Assembly (NCBI GenBank): GCA_036271315.1
Contig: DATBAV010000018.1
Span: 149,061-213,060 of the forward strand
DNA length: 64,000 nt
Direction of reading: 5' to 3'
Origin: VRUE01 sp036271315
GTDB lineage: Bacteria > Actinomycetota > Thermoleophilia > Solirubrobacterales > 70-9
Part shown: positions 15,720 to 26,000 of the stretch, piece after piece
Layout: each line of letters opens with the position of its first letter
How positions within the stretch are numbered: the first letter of the stretch is position 1
The notes under the pieces: model-generated
The model's input: only the letters and a program-made list of their open reading frames with translations
Told to the model about the DNA's origin: nothing
Databases searched by the model: none
Translations under genes and position numbers: made by a program

Positions 15720-16655
15720 GTGGCGTCGCTGAAGAAAGACGAGGCAGGGCGGTCCGGCACCAACCCTGGGATCTGGGCGACGCTGAAGCGCACGGCCAGC
15801 GAGTTCCAGGAGGACAACCTGACCGACTGGGCGGCGGCGCTGACCTACTACGGGCTGCTCTCGCTGTTCCCGGCGCTGATCGCGATGGTCTCGCTGCTCG
15901 GCCTCTTCGGCGATCCACGGACGACGACCTCGAGCCTGACCGAGATCATCACCTCGATCGGGCCCGAATCGGCGGCGCAGACCTTCGAAGGGCCGATCGA
16001 CTCGGTCGTCTCCAACCAGAGCGCGGCCGGCTTCGCCTTCGTCTTCGGCCTGCTGGTAGCGCTGTGGTCGGCCTCCGGCTACATCGGCGCTTTCATGCGC
16101 GCCTCCAACGTGATCTACGAGACGGCGGAGGGCCGGCCGTTCTGGAAGCTGCGACCGCTGCAGTTGGCGGTGACCCTGACGATGGTCGTGGCGATGGCGC
16201 TGCTGGCGCTCGGCCTCGTCCTCACCGGGCCGATCGTCGAAGCGGTGGCCGGGCCGGTCGGCCTCGGCCAGACCGCGGTCGATGTCTGGAGCGTCGCCAA
16301 GTGGCCGGCGATGGTGGCGATCTTCGTGCTCATGGTCGACCTCCTCTACTACGCCTCGCCCAACGCCAAGCTGCGCGGCTTCCGCTGGGTGACGCCGGGC
16401 TGCCTGGTGGCGATGGCCGCATGGGCCGTCGTCTCGGCCGCCTTCGCCTTTTACGTCGCCAACTTCGGCTCCTACGACAAGACCTACGGCACGCTCGGCG
16501 GCTTGGTCGCGCTGCTGGTCTGGCTCTGGATCAGCAACCTGGCGATCCTCTTCGGCCACCAGCTCAACGCCGAGCGCGAGCGCAGCGCCGAGATCGAGGA
16601 GGGCACGCCGCGAGCGGAGAGCGAGATCCAGTTGGAGCCGCGGGCGGCGCCTTAA
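15720..16655 (+). CDS. YihY/BrkB family membrane protein
   Basis: A 311-residue protein starting at GTG 15720. Family features are the conserved DNLTDWAAALTYYGLLSLFP near residue 35, the SASGYIGAFMRASNVIYE segment around 120 and the final WLWISNLAILFGHQLNAE near 275. About six membrane helices are expected. Older databases call these ribonuclease BN, which is incorrect for the family; they are integral membrane proteins of unknown transport or barrier role. Confidence 0.88.
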   Translation: MASLKKDEAGRSGTNPGIWATLKRTASEFQEDNLTDWAAALTYYGLLSLFPALIAMVSLLGLFGDPRTTTSSLTEIITSIGPESAAQTFEGPIDSVVSNQSAAGFAFVFGLLVALWSASGYIGAFMRASNVIYETAEGRPFWKLRPLQLAVTLTMVVAMALLALGLVLTGPIVEAVAGPVGLGQTAVDVWSVAKWPAMVAIFVLMVDLLYYASPNAKLRGFRWVTPGCLVAMAAWAVVSAAFAFYVANFGSYDKTYGTLGGLVALLVWLWISNLAILFGHQLNAERERSAEIEEGTPRAESEIQLEPRAAP

Positions 16656-16664
16656 GATCGGGGC

Positions 16665-17015
16665 ATGTGCAGAAACATCAAAACTCTCTACAACTTCGAT
16701 CCACCGGCCAATGACGAGGAGGTCAGTGCCGCGGCGCTGCAGTACGTGCGCAAGATCAGCGGCTTCAACAAGCCCTCGCAGGCAAATGTCGAGGCCTTCG
16801 AGCAGGCGGTCGCGGAAGTGACCGAGGTCTCGGCGCGACTGCTCGATCGCCTCGTCACCACGGCGCCGCCGAAGGACTGTGAGGTCGAGGCGGCCAAGCG
16901 CAAGGCGCGGGTCGGAAGCCCGCTTCGCCGCTTAGCTATTTGCTCGCGGTCAGCGTCGCGGTCGTGTAGGCGGTGCCCTCCTGGGCCGCCGCTGTCCGTG
17001 GTGAGGATGACCTAG
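16665..17015 (+). CDS. DUF2277 protein with a foreign C-terminal tail
   Basis: The first about 86 residues are a clear DUF2277 protein (MCRNIKTLYNFDPPANDEEV and later QYVRKISGFNKPSQAN, then TTAPPKDCEVEAAKRKAR). Members normally end around there. From position 16936 the reading frame enters, in antisense, a 60-bp copy of the 3' end of the adhesin gene at 28751, producing a Ser/Arg/Cys/Pro-rich tail of about 25 residues unlike any DUF2277. So the native stop seems to have been lost in a rearrangement. Function of DUF2277 is unknown. Confidence 0.8.
   Translation: MCRNIKTLYNFDPPANDEEVSAAALQYVRKISGFNKPSQANVEAFEQAVAEVTEVSARLLDRLVTTAPPKDCEVEAAKRKARVGSPLRRLAICSRSASRSCRRCPPGPPLSVVRMT
16936..16995 (-). 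pseudogene. Remnant of adhesin 3' end (direct-repeat copy 1)
   Basis: Read on the reverse strand it encodes AAAQEGTAYTTATLTASK and a TAG stop, matching the last residues of the adhesin gene (copy 2 at 28751-28810). By eye 54 of 60 bases are identical. Homology stops abruptly at both ends. Confidence 0.85.
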
Positions 17016-17088
17016 CCGGCATTTAAATCCTCTGAGTGATATAGATTCGCTAAACGTTTGGGTTTGCTAAGGGGAGAGGGAGCGGCGC

Positions 17089-20000
17089 GTGTCTTGTCAA
17101 AAGGGCCTGGTCTTTTGTGCGTCCATCGTCGCGGTCTTGGTCCTTGGCGTCGGGGTTTCGGTGGCGCCGGCGATTGCTAGCGATGCCGCGGCATATGAAT
17201 CTGCTTTCGGTTCCTCTGGCTCGGCAACAGGGAAATTCAGTGGTCCTGCCGGAGTCGCGGTTGACTCTGAAGGAGGCGTTTGGGTCGTTGACCGGGGCAA
17301 TGACCGGGTTGAGCACTTCAGTGCGGCTGGTGAATATCTGGGTCAGTTCGGATCGACCGGATCGGGCAATGGGGAGCTCGCGGGTCCGACGGCGATAACG
17401 ATCGACTCAAGCGGGAATGTCTGGATCGCTGATACCGGAAACGATCGCATCGAGGGGTTCAGCCCCACAGGAGAATTTCTCGACTCCGTAGGCACCCACG
17501 GGACCGAATCAGGGGAGTTCGACAGCCCACGAGGGATAGTGGCAGACCTGGCTGGTCATATCTGGGTCGCGGACTCCGGAAACGGTCGCCTTCAGGAGTT
17601 CAACGAAGCCGGAGAATTCATCCGGGTTGCCGGTATCGCAGGGTTCGAGGAAAGCCCGCTGGCCGAACCGGAGGGCCTCGACATCGGTCCCTATGGCACA
17701 GTCTGGGTCGCCGACACCCAGGCTGATCGGGTCGTCGTTTTCAGTTCGACTGGAGAATTCGTGCGCCAGTTCGGATCACCCGGTTCGAAAACCGGCCAGT
17801 TCGCTTCGCCCGAGACGATCGACGTGGATCACAAGGGGAACGTTTGGGTAGCGGACACACTCAACCGAGTTCAGCAGTTCGACGAAGACGGGATTTATTT
17901 TGGACAATTCGGGGCGAGTGGATCGGGAGCTGGACAGCTCGACTTCTCGACCATTCCCGGCCTCGCCAGCGACGGCGAAGACGACCTCTGGGTCTCCGAC
18001 CCCGGCAATCACCGGGTGCAGCGGTGGACGACGGCGGTTGCGCCCCTTTGCCATACCAGGGAAGTCTCCACCAAAGTCGACGAGCCTGTTGTGGTCGAAG
18101 CGGGAGACTTCGAATGTCGCGGTGACGGTCCGCTCGAATTCGAACTCGCCGCAGGCCCCGAGCACGGGGATGTGGGTGGCTTCGACGCCGAAAAGGGAAC
18201 GTTCACTTACAGCCCGACTACTGGCTTCGACGGATCCGACTCGGTCGAATTCGTCGCCAAAAACTCGCACGGGGAATCCTCGCCCCAAGTCATCACGATT
18301 CAGGTTGGTGCGCGCTTGATCGCGGCCTACTCCTTCAATGAAGAGGAAGGGCTTTACGCCCACGATTCGGCTGGCCACCACACGGGCATCCTCCACGGCC
18401 CACACTGGACTCCATCCGGGTTCTACGGAGGTGCCCTCAATTTCGATGGCGAAAACGACCAGGTCACGATCCCCGCCAGCCACGAGCTCGACTTCCAAAA
18501 AGGCTTCACGCTGGAGGCCTGGGTGAGGCCGCGGGCGCTGCACGGCAGACCCGGCCCACTGCTGGTCCGGGAAAGCTCCGCGAGTCCCTTTTACAGCTAC
18601 ATGCTCGACGTCCAGAACTCGAGCGGTTTTCCGTCAGCACGTCTTGCCAGCGACGAATCCGAAGCAGAGGTCACCTACCCGGAAATCCTGCCGACCTATG
18701 AATGGTCGCACGTGGCGGTCACCTCTGACGGCGAACAGATGAAGTTCTACGTCGATGGCTCACTAGTTAAAACGGCGCCGGCGGTGTCGCTCGCCGAAGC
18801 CGACGGGCCCCTGCAGCTGGGAGGGAGCGAAGTCCTCGGCGACTATTTCGAAGGCTCGATCGACGAGGTCCGCCTCTACGCGGAACCGCGCGATGAAGTT
18901 GAAATCGGCGACTATTACGTGACCCAGGTAGGGCCGCCAAATCGTCCTCACCCCATCGCCGCCTACTCCTTCGATGAGGGCAAAGGCGAAATCGCGCGCG
19001 ACTCGGCGGGCGCCCACGACGGCTCGGTCGAAGGCGCCACCTGGACGAGCGAAGGCAAATTCGGATCGGCGCTCGAATTCGACGGCGAAGACGACCAGGT
19101 GACGATCCCCGCCAGTGGTGACCTCGACCTGAGCGAAGCGTTCACGCTCGACGCCTGGGTGCGCCCCAGCGAAGCCCACGCGCTCTCGCCGGTGATCGCC
19201 AAGGAGGATTCCGGCGAAGCCAACCCCTACGGCTACGTCCTCTATGGCGAAGGCGAATCGGAAGCGCCCGCCGCCTACGTGGCCAAAGACGAAACGACGC
19301 CGACCCACCTCGACGGCACGACGGCGCTGCCAGCCAACACCTGGTCCCACCTCGCGGTCACCTCCAACGGCGAACAGATGCACCTCTACGTCAACGGGGA
19401 ATTGGTCCAGAGTGGTCCCGCCGTGCCGGTCAAGGCGAGCGACGGAGCCCTGCGGATTGGCGGCAGCGAACTGCTCGGTCAGCACTTCGCCGGGCGAATC
19501 GACGAGGTACGGATCTATGACCGGGTGCTCGGGGTCGAAGAAATCGAAGAGGACAGGGACAGCGCGATCCTGGCCGACTACGCGGTGACCATCGCCGGCG
19601 AACCGATGGCGGGGGAACGACTTGTCGCGATCCCGGGTGACTGGCCCAGCTACGGCGCTCCGATGAACTCCAGGTTCCAGTGGGAACGCTGCGACGAAGG
19701 TGGCGGCGAATGCGAAGAAGTCAACGGCGAGAACCGGCGCTCTTACTTGCTCGGGGGCGAAGACATCGGACACACGCTGCGGGTGGTGATGGCCGCCCAT
19801 GGTGTCCCACCGGCACAGCCAATGGCCAATGTCCGCTCGGCACCGACCGGTGTGGTCACCGGGTGGCCGCCGGTCGCCTTCGGCGAACCGCCGAGGATCG
19901 ATGGGCACGCCGCAGTGGGGGCCACGGTCAGCGTCGACCCCGGTGGCTGGAGTCCCAGCGGCCTCGACCTCTCCTACCAATGGCAGCGGTGCGAACCTGG

Positions 20001-23000
20001 CGGGAAAGGCTGCGAAGCGCTCCCCGGTGCCGAAGCTCAGGACTACGCGATCCAGGCTCTCGACCAGGGCTCCGTCTTGGCCGTCGCCGTCACCGGTTCC
20101 ACCAGCAGCGGCTCGGAAACCGTGGAATCCGAACCCAGCGACGTGGTCGCCGGCCCGAGCCTCCTCGCCACCGCGGCGCCGAGCATCGAAGAAACGGCGA
20201 GTCCGCTTGGCGAGGAAATGCGCGCTGACCCCGGCACCTGGAGCGGCGGGACCGGGGCCAGATACAGCTACCAATGGCAGCGCTGCGAATCCGAAGCGGG
20301 ATGCGTCGACATCCCGGAAGCGGATGGGGCGGTCTACTGGCCTGGGGAAGAAGATGCCTGGCGAACTCTCCGCGTTGCCGTCACCGCGCGAACCGAAAAC
20401 GGCCGCGGCTACGCGACCTCGACGCCGACGCCGATCATCGAATCAGCGTTGCCGGCTAACACCGTGCTTCCGCGCCTGCTCGGTGTGGCTAGGGAAGGGG
20501 AGATTCTGGAAGGCGACGGTGGAAGCTGGACCGGGTTCAGCCCACAGCACGAGGAGTACGTCTGGCTGCGCTGCGACGCGGCCGGCGAAGAATGCGAAGC
20601 GCGCGAAGAAGTCGAAAACGCGGCCCTGACCGACCCCGAACTCCTGCTGACCGAAGCCGACGTCGGCTCGACCATCCGGCTGCGGGTCACCACCAACAGC
20701 CCATACGGTCCCGCCGTCGCCGAATCGGAACCGACTGCGGTGATCGCGAGCGTGTCCGGGTCCTCACCTGAACTGACCTCGCCGCCGGCGATCTCTGGAG
20801 TGACCGAAGTCGGCGAAGAACTGACGGCGAGCGCCGGCATCTGGAGCGGGGCAGTGTCCTATCGCTACCAGTGGCAGCGCTGCGATTCCGGCGGCCAACA
20901 ATGCGAACCGATCGAAGGCGCCGAACGTGCCGACTACGTCACCGGCGAAGAAGACGTCGGCGCGATCCTGAGGCTCGAGGTCATCGCTCGGTCAGGCAAC
21001 GAAAACAGGGGCTTCGCGTTTGCGAGCACGGGGCAGTCGATCCGGCAGGCGGGAGCGCCGGACAACACGGTCCTGCCGATTCTCGAAGGGGTCGCCAAGG
21101 AGGGTGAAGCGCTACACGCCAGCGGGGGGACCTGGTCGGGGTCGGGCCCGATCTCCTACGCCTATGCCTGGCAGCGCTGCGACACCGAAGGGTGCGTCCC
21201 GATTGATGGGCAGAGCGGCGCCAGCTACACGCTCACCGGAGACGACGTGCAGCACACTGTGCGGGTCCTCGTCGCGGCGGAGAACTCGAGCGGCACGACG
21301 ACTGCGGTCTCGGCCGCCAGCGAACCGGTGGGCTCACTGGCGCCGAAGGACGAAACCGCGCCGAGCCTCGCTGGGGGCGACCGCGTTGGCGCGACGTTGA
21401 CGGTCGGCAAAGGAACGTGGGGAGGCGAGCCGACGATCTCCTATGCCTACCAGTGGCGGCGCTGCGACAGCGCCGGTGCGGCTTGTGTCGACATCCCGGG
21501 CGAGACGGGAGGAAGCTACGAACTGGCGGTGGCGGATTCGGGTGGGACGGTCCGGGCTCTGGTAACCGCGACCAACTCGCACGGCGAAACGAGTGCGGAA
21601 TCGAGCCCGAGCGCGCCGATCTCCGATGCAGGCGGACCAACGGCGTCGCAGTCACCAGCGGTGACTGGAGTAGCGGAAGAGGGCGAATTCCTCAGCGCCG
21701 AACCCGGCAGCTGGGAAGAAGCCGAAGAATTCTCCTACCAATGGCAGCGCTGTGAGGCTGGTGTCGGCGTCCAGGAGTGCGCGAACATAGTCGGGGCGAC
21801 CAGCATCGTCTACGTACCGGGCCCCGGGGACGTCGGCGCCGCGCTGCGCGTCGCGGTCCTAGCTGTTGGCGGCGGCGGCGACGCGAGCGCTGTCTCGCCG
21901 ATGACGGACGCGGTGACGCCGGTTCTGGCGTCGGGTGAAGACCCACACTCAGTCGCCAATGTCACGTCGCCAGGGATCGAAGGCTCGGCAGTGGCCGGCG
22001 AGACGCTGTCGGCCGAACCGGGAACCTGGCGCTCCTATCCTGCCCCGACGCTCGCCTACCAGTGGCGGCGCTGCGACGCCGGCGGCAAGCACTGCGCCAA
22101 CATCGAAGGCGCCACGTCGCCGAGCTACCCGCTCGCGGACGCCGACATTGGCGGTACCGTCCGTGTCGCGGTGACAGCCAGCAACGGCTCGCGCAGCCGG
22201 GTGGCCGTCTCGGCCGCTACTGCGGTTGTCACCCAAACGGCGCCGGCGGCGCTCTCGCCACCCTCGATCCAGGGCGAATACGGCGCCGTAGTCGACGACG
22301 AAATCCTGCTCGCCGAACCAGGTGGATGGGCCGGCGGAAAACTGTCCTTCAGCTATCAGTGGCGGCTCTGCGATGCCGAAGGAAAAGGCTGCGAAGACAT
22401 AGCGGGCGCCGTCGAACGTACCTATGAAGCGAAATCGTCGGAGATCGGCTCGACCCTGCGGGTCGTCGTCAGCGTGGAAAACGAACTGGGCTCGGACTCG
22501 GCGACGTCGGCTGCGACCGCGGTGCTCATCGCCTCGGCTCCGTTCAATCGCTCAGCACCGGTCGTGCTCGGCGAAACCCTCCAGGACGGCATCCTCGAAG
22601 CAGACCCGGGTGGATGGCGGAGCACGGGCGAACCCTCATTTACCTTCCAGTGGGAACGCTGCGACGAAGGCGGTGGCGAATGCGAATCGATCGCCGGCGC
22701 CGAAGAACAGACCTACTTGGCGACGGCCGCGGACATTGGCTCCACGGTGCGGGTAGAAGTCGAAGCGAGCAACGAACTCGGCACCGCCAAAGCGACTTCG
22801 GGGGTGAGCGAAGTCATCGGCCCGCCGCTACTTCCCAGCCTTGGCGAAGAATTGCCCTGGATCGAAGGCTTCACCTCCTTCGGCCGGGAGCTGGAAGCCC
22901 GCCCGGGACAGTGGAACGGCCACCAGCCGATCAACTTCAGCTACCAATGGCAGCGTTGCGACGAATCCGGTGAAGCGTGCGAAAACATCGTCGGCGCGAC

Positions 23001-26000
23001 CAAATCGATCTACCTCATCGCCGGCGCCGATCTCGAATCCCGGATCAGGCTCAAAGTCACCGCTTCGAACACCAGTGGGTCGGCCAGCGAATTCACCGAA
23101 CCGACGGTGGTAATCGGCGACGAAGCGCCGTCGATCTCGCAGCCGCCGACCATCTCCGGCGGCATCCAGCGCCCTGGATTCGAATTCGAAGCGACGCCTG
23201 GCAGCTGGTACGGCAGCGGCCCGCTGGAATTCGCCTACCAGTGGCAACGCTGTGATCTCTTCGGCTCCTCCTGCGAAGACCTTGAAGGCGAAATCGGGAA
23301 AACGTACCTGTCCACAACCGCCGACATCCGACATCTGGTTCGCGCGGTTGTCACGGCGACCGGCCCGCTGGGCAGCGAAAGCGCGAGTTCGGAATTCAGT
23401 CGTGTCCTGCCCTTCCCCTCCGAAAACACGGCGTCGCCCGCGATCTCCGGATCGGCGGTTGTCGGATCCTCGCTGAGTGCGAATAGCGGCGAATGGACGC
23501 CCAAACCGGATGAATTCGCCTATCAGTGGCAGCGCTGCTCTGCAAGTGGCACCGAATGTGCCTCGATCCCGTTCGAGTGGGCGAGCAAATACACCCTCGC
23601 GACTGCCGACATCGGCAAGACGGTGCGGGTTCGGGTCACGGCGCTGAACGAAGGAGAAGAAGAAGGGGTGTCCGCCGTCTCCGAAGTGAGTGGCACGGTC
23701 AATTCGTCAGGGCCGTACAACCTTGCGCTGCCGGTTCTGAGCACTACGACGCCGATTGTCGGCACGGAACTGTCGACCACGCCGGGCTCCTGGGCCGGCC
23801 TGCCGACGCTCACGTATTCATATGAATGGCAGGAATGTTTCTCGTCCAACACGAGCTCCTGCTTCAGCATCCCGGGAGCCACCGCGTCGGACTACGTGCC
23901 GAGCGAAGAACAGATCGGAGAGCGGCTGCGGGTAAGAGTGCAGGCTGAAAACTCCAATGGATCGATGCAGGTCGCCTCGGCGTTGACTGAGCGGGTTGAA
24001 GAAGGGGTGCCGCCGCCGGCGGAAAACCTCGAACCGCCGAGTATCGAAGGCGAGCCGGTCCCCGGCGGCCTCCTCCACCTTCAGGTGGGTGAATGGAACG
24101 GCGCCCAGTCTTGGGAATTTGCCTGGGAACGCTGCTACATGGGCAGCAGCTGCGAACTCATCGGCGGCGAGAGAGAAGAAGGATATGTCCCCCGCGAAGC
24201 CGACATCAGCTGGGAAGTGCGCGCCGTCGTCACCGGCGTCGGGCGTGGCGGCGACAGGGAATCCGTTGCGACCGAACTAGTTTCGATCTTCGAAGCGACG
24301 GCGCCGATTATCGAAACGCCGCCGCAGATTGAAGGGGTTGCGGAAGCGGGCCGGCGCCTCGACGCCACCAACGGGCAATGGTTCGGCAGCCCGTACATCT
24401 CGTACGACTACCTATGGAAGCGCTGCGACGCGGAAGGCCACTCCTGCGTCCCGGTCGGCACCGGCGGCTCCTACGCGCCGCGCCGCGCCGACGTCGGCTC
24501 GACGATCAGCTTGCAGGTGACGGCGACCAACGGCGGCGGCTCGAGCACGGCTTCGGGGGGCCACACCGAAGTAGTGCCGCCGTTCGGGCCGATCGAAAGC
24601 CTCGAACCGCCGACGAGAGGGTGGCGGACCCCTGAATTCGGCTCCGAATACTCTGCCACGCCCGGTAGCTGGGCGGGCGACCCGGCGACCCATTACCAGT
24701 GGCAACGCTGCGACCCGCTCACGGCGGAACCCGAAACCGAAGCATTGGAATGCGCCGACATCGCGGGCGCCGAAGACCCCGGCGATTTCGTGCCCAGGCG
24801 CGCCGATGTCGGGTTCGAGTTGCGACTGGAGGAAGTCGGAAGCGCGCCGGGAGAAGAAGACATCACCGTCTATTCCGAACCGAGCGAAGCGGTTGCCGAC
24901 GAAGTGATCGAAGCCGAAAGCTCATACGCCGGTCGGCTTGAGCCCGGGGAGGTGATTACCGCCGACAGTGGGATCGACTCGGGCGCGAGCCTGCCGCTGA
25001 GTGTCAACTACCGCTTTACGCGCATCGGAGACGAAGGGCCGGAAGAACTGCAGAACGGCGAATCGCCCGACTACGAATTGGTCGCCGAAGACGTTGGCCA
25101 CGAAATCGAAATCGAGATGACCGTCCAGATCGGGCGTGCCGACGAAGCTGAGACGGTGGCCACGCGTCACATCTACCTGATCACCGCGGAAGTCGAAGCG
25201 GCTCCGACCAACGACGCCCTGCCGGCGGTCGTCGGCGAAGCGACGACCGGATCGACCTTGACGGCGGATAGCGGCGAATGGCACGGCGGCGGCGGGCCGC
25301 TCGACTTCGCCTTCCAGTGGCAGCGCTGTGACGAAGAAGGGAGCGCCTGCGCCGACATCGGCGGGGCGACCGCGGCGAGCTACGTTCCGGGCTCCGAAGA
25401 TCTCGGCTCGACTCTGCGTGTCGGCGTCACCGCCAAGAGCGGGTCCGCCGAACAGAGCGCGAAATCCGAACCGACCGCCGTGGTATCGGCCGCCGTAGTC
25501 GCCAGTAACGAAGAAGCGCCCGCGATCAGCGGCGATCTGGTCGAGTTCGGTAGCGCCGAGGCGAACGCCGGCGAATGGACCGGAACGGCGCCGATCTCCT
25601 ACGCCTACCAGTGGCAGGGTTGCGCCACGGCGGCTGGTCAAGGGTGTCTCGACATCGAGGGGGCGACCGAACCGACGCTGCACCTCGACATGAGTGAGAC
25701 CGGGGAGTGGCTGCGCGTGCTGGTGACGGCCACGAACCCCGGCGGCAAAGAAACAGTCGCCTCGGAGTTGGTGGGTCCGATCGCAAGTGCGCCGCCACCG
25801 AATCCGACGAGGGCGCCCAGCCTCTCGGTGGTCGGACCGCCGAACGCGGGGTCGACCTTGATGACCGACGGTGGCAGCTGGGACAATGTCGATCGTTCAG
25901 GGCTCGAATACCAGTGGCTGCGCTGCAATTCCGAAGGCGAGAGCTGTGACGAAATCGAAGGGGCTACGCAGGCGACCTACCTGACCGGAGAAGAAGACGT

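Noticed and set aside
15720..16655. Naming the YihY protein ribonuclease BN
   Set aside because: This is a known misannotation of the family; the sequence is an integral membrane protein with no nuclease motif.
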